DNA of 64,000 nucleotides from Notospermus geniculatus (taxonomy: Eukaryota > Nemertea > Pilidiophora > Heteronemertea > Lineidae), in the NCBI GenBank assembly GCA_002633025.1, contig NMRB01000895.1:157092-221091 (forward strand), read 5' to 3'. A model generated the notes under the pieces. That model worked only from the letters and a program-made list of their open reading frames with translations. It did not search any database and had not been told where the DNA came from. Positions within the stretch are counted from its first letter, which is position 1. Each line of letters opens with the position of its first letter. Of the stretch, positions 21,597-32,028 are shown piece after piece. The position numbers and the translations under genes are program-made.

Positions 21597-22051
21597 NNNN
21601 NNNNNNNNNNNNNNNNNNNNNNNNNNNNNNNNNNNNNNNNNNNNNNNNNNNNNNNNNNNNNNNNNNNNNNNNNNNNNNNNNNNNNNNNNNNNNNNNNNNN
21701 NNNNNNNNNNNNNNNNNNNNNNNNNNNNNNNNNNNNNNNNNNNNNNNNNNNNNNNNNNNNNNNNNNNNNNNNNNNNNNNNNNNNNNNNNNNNNNNNNNNN
21801 NNNNNNNNNNNNNNNNNNNNNNNNNNNNNNNNNNNNNNNNNNNNNNNNNNNNNNNNNNNNNNNNNNNNNNNNNNNNNNNNNNNNNNNNNNNNNNNNNNNN
21901 NNNNNNNNNNNNNNNNNNNNNNNNNNNNNNNNNNNNNNNNNNNNNNNNNNNNNNNNNNNNNNNNNNNNNNNNNNNNNNNNNNNNNNNNNNNNNNNNNNNN
22001 NNNNNNNNNNNNNNNNNNNNNNNNNNNNNNNNNNNNNNNNNNNNNNNNNNN
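21597..22051. other. Assembly gap, 455 N
   Basis: Runs of N, preceded by a G run of about 17 and followed directly by the truncated middle of a tRNA-derived repeat whose next copy begins 200 bp later. A tandem array of that repeat may be collapsed here. Confidence 0.95.
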
Positions 22052-22447
22052 CCACGGACCCTCGCATAAGGCATCAATCGCCAGCACTAAGGGGCAGCAC
22101 GCCTTAAACCACTAGGCCAAATCCCCATCTTCAAAAAAGATGGTTCAATGGCCCATGTTTAAACGAGGCGTCCATCAGTACCCTGCGAGTAGTCCAAACA
22201 ATCTCCGACCCAAACAGTTTTATGTTATGCGAGGGGTCACAAATAATGGAGATACAAGTAAAGAATATGAAATAGAAATCGAGTTTCTAAGGTGAAAGAC
22301 ATTGCTTCCTACCAGAATCGAACCCACGGACCCTCGCATAAGGCATCAATCGCCAGCACTAAGGGGCAGCACGCTTTAAACCACTAGACCAAATCCCCAT
22401 CTTAAAAAGATGGTTCAATGGCCCATGTTTAAACGAGGCGTCCATTA
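22052..22447 (-). mobile_element. Two tandem tRNA-derived SINE-like units
   Basis: Unit 1 (22052-22260) is cut by the gap. Unit 2 (22263-22447) is complete through box B, box A and the adjoining gatggttcaatggcccatg segment. On the minus strand the order is aggcgtccat complement, gatggggatttgg, cctagtggtttaaggcg, ggttcgaatctggt. Unit 1 carries the sequence ccatcagtaccc, the empty form of the insertion site used by the element at 22448 in unit 2. Confidence 0.7.
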
Positions 22448-22782
22448 GGCCAAAAAAATAAAGTATTTGTTTCTTGTCCGCGCTCGCGTCATTCCCAGGC
22501 CGTCTGCATCGAAAAAAATTTTTCTCACCAATTTCAAATTTTCCCACTTTGCTTACTTTGCCTTCTATACAATGCACAGAAATGCTTCATCACTTGAAAT
22601 CATCTTTATTTTTCATGAAATCTGTGCTTTAAACATGTAGAGAGATAGTTTGCTGGTGGTATTTCCCCCCATCCATGAAGAAAACGGGAAAAAAATTATT
22701 TGAAAATAAAAAAAAATTCGCATGCCCGCATCAATTTTTGCTGAGTTGCTGGACAAGAAACAGACAATATTTTTTTTTGGCC
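22448..22782. mobile_element. PIF/Harbinger-like MITE, TIR GGCCAAAAAAATA, TSD TTA
   Basis: The ends GGCCAAAAAAATAAAGTATT and the inverted ...TTTTTTTTGGCC, plus tgtttcttgtcc on both sides, form TIRs of about 35 bp. TTA flanks both ends (22445-22447 and 22783-22785). The paralogous site at about 22171 (gtccaTCAgtaccc) is uninterrupted. It is 335 bp. Related full copies lie at 44298 and 53975 in the opposite internal orientation. Confidence 0.88.
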
Positions 22783-22785
22783 TTA

Positions 22786-23278
22786 GTACCCTGCGACAAT
22801 CTCCAAACCCAAACAGTTGTATTCCTGAAGGGAATATAGTGTTAATACTTTCTTCAATATTGACCTTGGATGGATAAAGCATCATTTAACCCTGTTTACA
22901 CATCGAGCTGATGGGCCAATTAAAAATTCATAATAATTGCGCATAATCTTAATGCTTGGGAAAACAAGGGAAATGATTTTATCCACTCCTGGGAAAATAT
23001 GGCAGGAACGATTGAGTCAGTGTTGGCATGAGATCCATTCTCCAGCAGCAGGGATTTTCACGTCGCTCCTCTTCATCCATTCACACAAGTGTATGAGAGG
23101 AGCGAGACCAAAGCCCTGCTATTGGAGGATGCATAAGATCCAGCTTGAAGATGGAGTCACTGTTTGACATTAAACTTTCAGCATCCATGATTTCGAACTG
23201 GAAAGGTTACGAGTGGGAGTATTGACAGACAGGATTTCAAAAGGGCTGGGTGATTTTACCTGGGGCGAAAGAGCAGGG
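22786..23278. other. No recognisable feature
   Basis: The first 40 bp continue the SINE-associated unit; the rest is unique sequence with chance frames. Confidence 0.45.
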
Positions 23279-23515
23279 CAGGGCCGGATCCAGAATTGAC
23301 AGAAAGGGGGGCATACTTGACAGAGGCGGCGAGGACCAAAGTGCGAAGCCGAAACGGGGTGTGTGAGGCCCTCGGTCCCCTAGAAAAATTTGACAATTTG
23401 AGTGCTTTAGATGCGTTTTCCAGGCATCTGAGAGCAAAATACTCGAATTTTTATCTGATTAAATTTTTTCTTGGTAAAAATCATTGCTTTGCCAAAAATA
23501 GGGGGCGTACGCCCC
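23279..23515. mobile_element. Truncated inverted copy of the 1319-1577 element
   Basis: It begins CAGGGCCGGATCCAGAATTG and follows the reverse complement of 1319-1577, with a different middle, through aaaaatagggggcgtacgcccc. The last ~20 bp, including the second TIR, are missing and replaced by the inverted repeat at 23518. Confidence 0.7.
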
Positions 23516-23517
23516 AC

Positions 23518-23613
23518 ATGCATAAAACATCTTAAGTGTAAAATTTCCCTTAAACTATTAATTGTTCCAAACAAAAGATAAGGGAAATTTTACACTTAAG
23601 ATGTTTTATGCAT
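23518..23613. repeat. Perfect 35-bp inverted repeat
   Basis: 23518-23552 and 23579-23613 are exact reverse complements (start atgcataaaacatcttaagt) with a 26-bp spacer. One arm of the same sequence recurs at about 50699-50733, followed by acggcccc. It looks like a MITE terminus with a TIR resembling GGGGCCGTATGCATAAAAC. Confidence 0.8.
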
Positions 23614-24327
23614 ATGTATGGCCCCAGTTTCAGGCAATGGCATTTTAAAAATAATGTGGCTTCTTCTTGACATGTGCCGGGTTATTCTTTCTAATTTTCA
23701 ATATTAGCCCACTTTAATGTCGATTTCACCGGTGCTCAGGTTTCCTCCTACTTTTCATCGCTAGCACAATTGTTTATGTAGCCAAACAAAAGGGCATTTC
23801 ACCCTCCCAAGGGACAAAAAACAGGTGCAGACGTGATTTTACAGTGAATGCATTCTAGTCATTTGCGGACTGGAGCCATCTCAAAANAATGCATTCTAGT
23901 CATTTGCAGACTGGAGCCATCTCAAAACCAGTCATCAGGGAGCCATAACTACCCTTGTCGTATATGATAAATTGCTGATGATGTATAATTCGGCCGACAT
24001 CTGATATGGTGGTTCAAAAGCCAACGAATTATAGATTGATATCGGTATTTAATAGTGGTCGTTGGCTCCCGTTTTGCCGTAACGAGCCGTATTGGACGAG
24101 GGATCTCCATAACACTATTGATATTTTGAAATATGTTTCATAAAATGATGTGATTTACGAACACGGATGATGAAGTGATGGCGTGTTCGGAGCGGGTCCA
24201 TGAATGCTGATGAGGCTGATTGTTGTCAGTGATGGGGTAAGCGAGGTCAAGCAGTTAAGGAATGTACAGGGCATCCCAAAGAAAATGCTGGTTTGGTTGT
24301 ATTGTTGCGTGTTTAAGCCAGGAGGTA
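23614..24327. other. Mostly unique; 40-bp tandem duplication with an N
   Basis: The word aatgcattctagtcatttgc and the following ~20 bases occur twice (about 23846-23885 and 23887-23927), joined by an N at 23886. This looks like an overlap left at a contig join. Nothing else is supported here. Confidence 0.6.
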
Positions 24328-24328
24328 A

Positions 24329-24865
24329 CAGTACGTTGCACAATTGACCTACAGTACGTTGCACAATTGATCTCCTTTCCGCACTGCGCACCATCCGCGT
24401 ACCATATGCAGCGTCATGCACGTACCATCCTTGTATCTTCCGAGGACGTGGCGTGGCGTCATGGAAGGCACGCAGTGAAGACGTAACGTCATTCACCCAA
24501 CGTCACGCAACAGAGACGCGTGACGCACCCGTACCATACGCGATGAACTAAAGCCTACCTTCTGCGTCACGTTCGGGGAAGGTACGCGGATACAGGGAGG
24601 TCAGTTGTGCAACGTACTGTACCTTTTTCTCCATACCTTCCGCATACGTCACGTGGAAGATACGCTTCAGTTCATTTCGTATGGTATGGGTGCGTCATGC
24701 GTCTCTTCTGTGTGACGTACGTGCACCACAGGCGAATAACGTTACGTATTCAGTACGTGCCTTTCATGACGGCGCTTGGCGTCTGCGGAAGACGCGCATG
24801 ACGCTGCATGTGGTACGTGGATGGTGCGCCAGGCTTAGAAGGGAGATCAATTGTGTAACGTACTA
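24329..24865. mobile_element. CAGTAC-family MITE with another member inside its TIR
   Basis: The outer element starts CAGTACGTTGCACAATTGAC at 24329 and ends with the inverted GATCAATTGTGTAACGTACT near 24865. Its left TIR is split at a TA by a complete inner element (24352-24619), which has TA at 24350-24351 and 24620-24621 and lies in the opposite orientation. The outer interior resumes at cctttttctccatacctt. Both interiors carry the gacgtaac and gcgtcatgc words typical of this family. Confidence 0.85.
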
Positions 24866-24867
24866 TA

Positions 24868-26364
24868 GTCATCATTAGAGGTAATGTTCAGTACATGTAC
24901 ATTAGAGGTAATGTTCAGTACATGTACATATACAATTTATGAGTGCAGAGAAGGGCTGTAAAGTTACATGATTTTCCCTGCTTATCAGTACTAAATTAAA
25001 CTGGGTAAAAGGGGTAAAATTTCATGTTTTTATTTAGTTTTAAGTACACTAATATTATCATGTTTCTCACTTAAAAGTCTTCTATCGCAGGATCATAATG
25101 GATCTTCAAAAACTGACTCCAACAAAATGTGGTATATTGTACATAAAGGCATGGGAAATCCTGTCAAGTTAAGTTGAAGTGAACTTAGATTGATCTCATG
25201 CTAGCCTGACCAATAAAATCAATACATATTGATGCACATTTGTGTGCCAACGTAATGTCTCTTTTAGTTGATTCAGCATGAAATGGACTACCATCAGGTA
25301 TATGAATGCATATGAAGCAGATGCACCTGATTAAATCAAGCCCGTATCTCCACGCTTCAAAATAAATGACCACAGCTCTTCTGAATGGGAAGATCATAAC
25401 TTTACTAGCGGAATATTCTTATAACTTTAGTTTATGGTTCCACTGAGGGGGAAGGAGATAACACGTCGAAACCATCTGTTTCGGCCGCTACCTACACATT
25501 TCTCGAAGCACCTTTGCATACCTTATCAGCAATAACGGACTTAAAATCATATATCCAGTAATGCACGCCAATATATCACTTAGAAATGGTGTTCTCAGCC
25601 GATCTGGTCGAATTGAGGCGAATGTGAAACGTATGGGCGAAGCCCCACTAGTACCAATGTCGCCCGCAAAGACCGCCACTGATGATCTCATACCACTATA
25701 CTATACAGAAATCCCAGCTGTGGAGCTACAGAACAAACCAGACCATCTATTGACGAGCGGTAAACGCTGACATGAAGGCTGGCATTCGAAAACAAACATA
25801 ACTTTTTTACAGCCCCTTACCTACTCTGGTTAATTAGTAATTAGCGATTTTAAGGACGATTTAGTTCTATCGATGACCAATAGATGACAGGACAGCGTAG
25901 CATTACTAATGACTCAGCCGCCAGGAGGCCACTGCGAAGGTGCAGGGCACATTCACGCATGTGCAACGCCGTGGCAGTTTACGGTCGGTCATCGTAGTTC
26001 AATTTTTGTGAACCAACTGACACAATGCAAGAAGCCCTGCCCGGTATTTATGAAACATTGTGTGAAGTCAATACCCTTCTACACGGATAAGCAACGGGCG
26101 AAAATGCCAGTCTCAATTGGCACGCTAGAGGTTCTCTGTTCGTCGTGTTGGCAAAAGTCAGTAAGATCAGGTAGTCATTTATTCACAGTCAATCAATGCA
26201 TGTCATGCATCATGTACATAATAACAATTGGCGATGTACGGCATTGTATGGTGTACATGTGTAGCCCTATTCTACCCTACCCGTCGGTCATGTCGGTAGG
26301 CGCGAGGCATGTTGCATGCACGCGTATTGGCCTAGGCCTACGTCATGTACATGTAAGCCTAAAA
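24868..26364. other. No recognisable feature
   Basis: A short direct repeat (aggtaatgttcagtacatgtac twice near 24877-24925) is present. The 176-codon frame at 25909-26439 is the longest N-free ORF here, but it has no recognisable motif and runs through a perfect hairpin, so I do not call a gene. Confidence 0.45.
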
Positions 26365-26410
26365 GTGCATTCTGCAGATGGGCTGCTCACAGCCCATCTG
26401 CAGAATGCAC
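26365..26410. repeat. Perfect 21-bp hairpin, 4-base loop
   Basis: 26365-26385 and 26390-26410 are exact reverse complements around the loop ctca. The stem begins gtgcattctgcagatgggct. A single-site inverted repeat this exact is unusual; it could be a tiny foldback or a replication-slip inversion. It is too perfect and short-looped for a typical animal pre-miRNA. Confidence 0.8.
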
Positions 26411-27600
26411 GTCACAAACCTCAGGTACAACTATTGTAGTCTATCAGTTCAGCTACTTGGCCTAGTATTCATGTTTCTCTTTTTCATCTATTTCAGAATT
26501 TGGCGCTTGTTTTCTGTAGACGCGATTTGCTTCCTGCAACACATTATTTAGTGCAAACGAACTTTCGCAGCTTCAGCGCAACAACCTCTTCCGGTACCAC
26601 CCACATCTACACACCGTATAGGCTTAAATCTATACCTAGCACCTCTCTTTCACTTCACTGGAATTTTGGAACGTGAAAATTGGCATAATGATAAAAATCA
26701 TAAGTTGTCCAAAGTATATTGTGGCCATGGTAAAAAAAACAGCTTTGAATTTTAAAGATCTCAACTCGCCAATTGCAGGAACATGTATAAAAAAAGGATT
26801 TGGGGAGTTATAGGATACTACTGACAAGGAATGAAAGTCTTGAGATTTTCCACAGCGATATAGGACGTGTAAATGCACCAGATATGGTGGCTTTCTGAAT
26901 CAAAATTCAAATTCCTGCTCACTATGATGGCTGCCAGGACATTTTGATTCGGGTGGTGTAAAACTAAGGCCAAGATCATACTGTAAACCCCAAGATATTT
27001 GTATGTCATTCTTTTTCTTGTATTTTGACCAGCAAAATTTCTGCAATCAAAATGACCTTGAAAACGTAATGGTTAATAGTCTGCATCAAAAGCAGGCCTA
27101 TGATGTGGGGGGGGGGGTCAGCATTTGATATGTATCTCAGAACCGACACAGTAGCTGTATGAGAGTAAGATTGGTAGATGGTGCTGCCACCTGTTGTTAT
27201 CATGGCTTTACAGTTTGCGTGGTAGACTGAGCCTTTAATAGACAGATTTTTGCAGAGGAAATAATACTTGGGCAGTCGGTGGTTTTTTCACCAAATAAAT
27301 CACGATGAATTCTTTCACTGAAGGCTCGGTTGGAAAACAACTTTGAAATATTAACCGGCTCATCCTGATCAAACTCCCATAAATTTCTCGATTATCTTTT
27401 AAAATAACTCATTATTTCACATTTTACAGAATCATGGGAGATTTATGAACGCAGTTTGAACATATTTTGTTACATTCATTTGATATATTAAAAAGTACTT
27501 TTCATGCTTAAACCCACACTCGGCTGTCCTAATTTGGGGGCCGGGGGTGGGGGTGGGGGGGCAAGGCCGTAGGAACATCCTGGAGGTTGGTGGCAAAGAT
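26411..27600. other. No recognisable feature
   Basis: Contains a short G run near 27108 and several chance frames. No gene or element supported. Confidence 0.45.
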
Positions 27601-27604
27601 TTGA

Positions 27605-27780
27605 CAAAATATCGAGCCATANGAAATTCTGAAATTTAGAGCAAATCATTGAAATTCACTGCAGATTTAAATGTTTCTGGCACAGTGCGCCCCGTTTCCC
27701 GAAATCCTGGATCCGTCCCTGTGTTGGGGGGAGGGCAAGGTGCCCCCCTGTTGCTACGGCCGGGGGGGGGGGGGGTATAT
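27605..27780. mobile_element. CAGGGACGGATCCAGG-type hAT-like fragment(s)
   Basis: The minus strand from 27721 reads CAGGGACGGATCCAGGATTT, then cgcactgtgccagaaacatt and tgatttgctc, matching elements at 31391-31564 and 34585-34698. An N at 27621 interrupts its other end. A second G-rich piece follows to 27776. Confidence 0.65.
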
Positions 27781-28165
27781 AAGCATGCAACCTCTGAGCA
27801 GTATGTGTGACATCTGAACCTATCCAACTCCCAATCATTTCAAAATCCTTGGGAAAGGAAATCATGTAACGTAAAATCTGAACCAACACATGCAGCCTTG
27901 AAAGATATGATGTTTGAGGGGGAATAACACTCTGTCAGAGATAAAGCAGTTCAGCGAGATGATTTTTAACAAGGTATGGAGTATGGATGTTGTGAACTCG
28001 GCTGATGAGGCTGTGTGATTGGTGATCCAAAGTTATCAGAACGTTCATTGACGTGGGGCGATCCTTGGTCTGCAAATAAATAACGGTAGGCCAAGGTCAG
28101 GGCTGTAGAAAGTGCAGCTTTTCAAGATTTGGTGGGCTACAAAACTTCACTTTTGGTCGTCAAAA
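27781..28165. other. No recognisable feature
   Basis: Nothing supported in this stretch. Confidence 0.45.
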
Positions 28166-28357
28166 GGGACTGTTCGTTTTCGTCACTTGAGGAATCTGAG
28201 TTGTGATCCTTGGGAAAACCGAAAAAGCTATGCACTTGCATATATTGCAATGATTATTTGTTGTACTGTACAGAATAATCGCTGCAATTTGCAGCTTCGT
28301 AGCTTTCTCCATTTTCTCAAGGATCACAACTCAGACATGTCAGATTCTTCAATTATG
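28166..28357. mobile_element. Foldback element, third member of the 3744 family
   Basis: It starts gggactgttcgttttcgtca and carries gaggaatctgagttgtgatc and its inverted copy near 28316-28340. The right terminus is cut at a join with the tgacgtca-rich repeat. Confidence 0.7.
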
Positions 28358-28359
28358 TA

Positions 28360-29330
28360 ACTACGTCATTTTGTCACATGACGTTGCCGACGTCACGGAT
28401 GACATGGTGGAAATGTCGGTGACGTCATGATGTCAAAAAAGGCCTAAACAGCATTGTTATTATCTCCCCGCTTTTTGAAAAAAGTCGGGGAGATATTGTT
28501 TTACCCTCCGCCGTCAGTCCGGCTGTCCGTCCGGCTGTCCGTCCGTCCGTCCGTCCGAAAGTGATATCTCCTCCTAGACCGTTCAACGGAGGAGCTTGAA
28601 CCTTTGGTATATATTAGGTACTCATCCACTATTGTGCACAACACTCTTGGAATTTCGATCCAACTCCCTGTCTTTCCACCAGGGGGCGATCCGTGACAAA
28701 TACATTTATGGCCATTACTCCTTAAGTAATTGTGATAAACTGACAAAATTTTGTGTGAAGGTTCATCTGTAACATCTTCACAATATATCGGACAGGTTTT
28801 GACGTTGACCTACTTTCAACGTCACAAGGGGACGAACATTCCTTAAAACCACAAGAAACATGTGAAAAACACGTCTATGGGCATTATTTGTAAACTATTT
28901 GTGATGAGATGGCAAAATTGTGAGTGGTGGTGTATCTGGAATTTGGAATGTTAGGTACCATACTCGACTGCTAATGTGCCCAACCCCCAATCTATTTCGA
29001 TCAAACTCAGCCTCTTCCCACCAGGGGTCAATATATGAAAGACACAGGAAAAATAACCATGTCACCATTACTTCCTGTCGAAAGCGGGGAGATATGCGAT
29101 GGGCTCCCCATCGACATTGCTCTAGTTTTCATTAATATCTTAATATTTCGAAAACTATAAGTCATATATCAAAATTCGGGCTTCGTAAGGACACTTCCCA
29201 GATACCAAGTTCGGAGATGATCCGTTCATCAGTCTTGGAGAAAATCGCCAACAAACAAACAAACACACTAACAAACTTTTCTCAAATTTTAGTATGATGC
29301 AGTGTACATTTGCAGTCAAAGGGTTAACAC
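28360..29330 (-). repeat. Dispersed repeat split by a Helitron-like insertion
   Basis: 28360-28462 and 29126-29330 together are the reverse complement of 34255-34735: the catactaaaatttgagaa segment, ctccaagactga, gtgtccttacgaagccc, attaatgaaaataac, then the tgacgtca-rich part. The split falls inside attaatgaaaa/taacaatgctg, which is continuous at about 34430-34455 and 47466-47485. Confidence 0.8.
28463..29125 (+). mobile_element. Helitron-like non-autonomous element
   Basis: The 663-bp insertion starts TCTCCCCGC after an A and ends CTAG before a T. A 7-bp stem (cgatggg/cccatcg, 29097-29113) sits 8 nt before the CTAG. These are the classical Helitron end signals. The 5' region has a hairpin of ctccccgc-type words and a (GTCC)n run at 28515-28558. 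No Rep/helicase ORF. The uninterrupted host repeat exists elsewhere in the window. Confidence 0.7.
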
Positions 29331-30460
29331 GTTGTATGCCGAAGATGAGAATTTTCGTCAAACCCAGTTTCTTTCACCAGACGATAGGTGGCATCATTGT
29401 GCTTCCGGGCACCTAGTAGTTTGTTCGAGTCACCACAGGTTGGCGTGCTACAGATCAGCGAGTCCACGTGCTGCTACGCATGTTACTGTTTATGGTGCGC
29501 AGGAAGATGTGTTTTTCTCCACTTTTTGCGCAGTTTCCGCAAAAAACAGTAAAATTCATGTACTTCTCGATTTGTTTTCACTTCCCTACCTTTTACTGAA
29601 CATAGAATAAGTGGTATAAATGGAAAGCTTGTCTTTTCTTCTGTCATGGTACATACCAAAAGGTGATCCGTGTACAATGTACATACAGCATGGTGAAGGA
29701 TGATGAAATTCGCTGAAATCGTTGGCACGCTGGTGGGGGAAAACCCAAAAAATGACGTTGGCGTACAAGGTGTTAAGACTATTTTTCCTTCAAACCAAAC
29801 ATCCATCAATCTTTCCTATGACAGATTCTCATGTGCCCGTTCTTCCATTCATTAATTATTATGATATAATTACAGTTATTCGATAATAGCACGTTGAGTG
29901 TTTGATTCTATTAGAAATAATTTCATTTTGAAGTCCCTGATTGCGTATTCAGGCACTCGATGGGATGATTGCTAGGGCATCATTATTCAAAAATATAATT
30001 TGAGGTGAGGGGTTCCTGGTCAATAATATCAAATTGGAAAAAGAGGAAAATATATAAGATACAAGTACTTATGAGCTGCTCCTTGAGTTCCCTAGAAAAT
30101 GCCAGAAACGTTTCTTGATCAGAGGTAAAAATGCAGTGCTTCATGTTTGAAATCTGCAGGAGCTCAATCAGTTGAGCATCTCAAAGGCTCAAGGAGAGCT
30201 GTTCACACTTGTGAAGGAGAGCTGTTCACACTTGCGCCTGAACTTCAAGGATGCTGAGGAGCGCGATCAATCGAGCTCCCCCGCGGCGCAATTTTGCGGG
30301 CGCGCAGGGGCGCGAGTGTGATTGCGCCCGTCTTACGTGAAGCACTGAAAATGTGAAGTGCTTTACAGCTTTTTGGCAGTGAATAGCACTTATTAATAAA
30401 AGCTTTGTGTTGTTATGATCTTGATCTTTGAATGATCTGCATACACACATATTCAGTTAT
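29331..30460. other. No recognisable feature
   Basis: A short direct duplication (ggagagctgttcacacttg twice, 30193-30231) is present. The frames across 29302-29809 show no motif. Confidence 0.45.
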
Positions 30461-30461
30461 A

Positions 30462-30700
30462 GACAAATCTCAAGTTGGCATAAACGAGAAAGATCTGTGC
30501 ACTTCCGCTGAAATCGCAACCATAACCTTGGTCTGAAACAGTGAATGACGTGACGCAGAGAACCCAACGACAGTTACTTTGACGACGTTGCGTCTGAGTC
30601 GACCATTGCTGAATCATGGATTGCGTCACGTCAGCTGGTTTCAAACCGAGGTTATGGTTGCGATTTCGGCGGAAGTCCACTGATCTGCAAATTCGAGAGT
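30462..30700. mobile_element. Long-TIR MITE (family of 37790-38030), copy 1
   Basis: Arms of about 75 bp share acgagaaagatctg, gcacttccgc, and aaccataacct with their inverted copies, around a gacgtgacgcaga centre. It matches 37790-38030 throughout. The ends are decayed, with an apparent TA on the left only. Confidence 0.75.
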
Positions 30701-30752
30701 CATCCATTCTGCTGATTTAGATTCTGAAATCATCACCTTTAGCCACAACTAA

Positions 30753-30906
30753 AGCGGCCCATACACGATCAATATTATTGCACAATATGAGGATCACAAT
30801 GGGCAATATTATTGCCAATCTTTCTTCTACCCACCATGCGAAAAGCACACGACCACCCATTTGGGCCCCATATTGTGCAATAAGATTGCGCCGTGTATGG
30901 GCGGCT
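30753..30906. mobile_element. PIF/Harbinger-like MITE, TSD TAA
   Basis: Ends AGCGGCCCATACACG and CGTGTATGGGCGGCT are TIRs, extended by ttattgcacaatatg and its complement. TAA lies at 30750-30752 and 30907-30909. 154 bp, non-coding. Confidence 0.87.
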
Positions 30907-30909
30907 TAA

Positions 30910-31385
30910 GGAAAGTGGCAAACTTATTGACTCAAAAAAACTTTAACTAATATTGTTAGAATTTGCTGTTGTGAACAACGATGACAATGGATGATGCAAC
31001 ATGGATTGTGTGAAATCATGATGGACTGAACTCCATATCAATAAACATGAAATTCCATTGTTCAAATCTTATGTAACCACTTTCCAAGAATGCCAACAAT
31101 AAAATGAATAATAAACACATTCCTGCATAACTTTACTTTTTAATAGACATTTTTCATAAAACATGATCTCACAAGTTCTCCCTCTTAAATATAGCTTTGT
31201 TATGGATCTTCAAATTGCATACATAAAAAATTGCATAATATTTTCCAATCCTGTTTTCACATGTTCAAGCAAATAAATTAAGATGGTCTGTGAATTGATT
31301 TAAATTTTTCTTTACCTCTTTCATTTATTTTTCACACCCCACTTCCTGCTTGAATATGTCCATCTGTTGTGGTATTGGGGGTAAA
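30910..31385. other. No recognisable feature
   Basis: AT-rich unique sequence. Confidence 0.45.
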
Positions 31386-31390
31386 GTGTT

Positions 31391-31564
31391 CAGGCAAGGA
31401 TCCAAGGGGGGCGCACCTGGTGCACCCCCCCCTATCGGCCAACAAATCTGTAAAATCGACCGTGAAATTCTGAAATTTGGAGCAAATCATTGAAATTCAC
31501 CACAGATTTCAATGTTTCTAGCACAGTGCGCCCCCTCTTTCCCGAAATCGTGGCTCCGCCCCTG
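31391..31564. mobile_element. hAT-like MITE, TSD GTGTT
   Basis: Ends CAGGCAAGGATCCAAGG and GTGGCTCCGCCCCTG are imperfect TIRs of the CAGGGGCGGATCCAGG type. GTGTT flanks both sides (31386-31390 and 31565-31569). The interior shares gaaattctgaaattt, gagcaaatcattgaaattca and atgtttct(a/g)gcacagtgcg with 27605-27721 and 34585-34698. Confidence 0.85.
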
Positions 31565-31754
31565 GTGTTGGAGGAGGTGATTCAGCTGGTAGGTTGTTGG
31601 TTCAATTTCCAGTTGTGGCCCTTTGCTCTCAAATTGTCTACTTGATTGTGGGTCATTTTGGCCGAGCATTTTTTGTAGGAGACTTGAATGCCTGGCTGTT
31701 GACAGACATTTCTGTTAATGTTCATGTAGTGCCCTGTAGGCGTGTTCAAAAATA

Positions 31755-31981
31755 CTGTGGCCGCGGAGTTATGCCGGAGTGGACTCCATATCCATCCATA
31801 TCACTTGGTCACGCCGTGTCGTACGACTAACCACGATGTTGGTTTCATGTTTTTAATATGAATCAGCCTGAGACATGCCACTAAACCCAATCTTTGTTTT
31901 TGGCGCATACCTTCCGTATAGGCCTACGTAAGGCTAGGCCTATAGAACCGCCCCCACTCCGGCGTAACTCTACGACCACAG
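31755..31981. mobile_element. Tc1/mariner-like MITE, TIR CTGTGGYCGYRGAGTTAYGC
   Basis: The left end ctgtggccgcggagttatgc and right end gcgtaactctacgaccacag are near-complementary over about 28 bp. TA lies outside both ends (31753-31754 and 31982-31983). 227 bp, non-coding. Confidence 0.85.
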
Positions 31982-32028
31982 TAAATGTCAACACGATGTG
32001 GTACTGTTTTCATTCTCTGTTCACATAA

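Noticed and set aside
21469-22087. Long ORFs of 164-202 codons
   Set aside because: They are made of undetermined residues across the N gap.
26365-26410. microRNA precursor
   Set aside because: The stem is perfect with a 4-base loop and only 21 bp long, unlike animal pre-miRNAs.
25909-26439. 176-codon ORF, the longest without Ns
   Set aside because: No motif, biased residues, no splice or promoter support, and it reads through a perfect hairpin.
28515-28558. CRISPR-like short repeat array
   Set aside because: It is a simple (GTCC)n run without unique spacers, in a eukaryotic transposable element.
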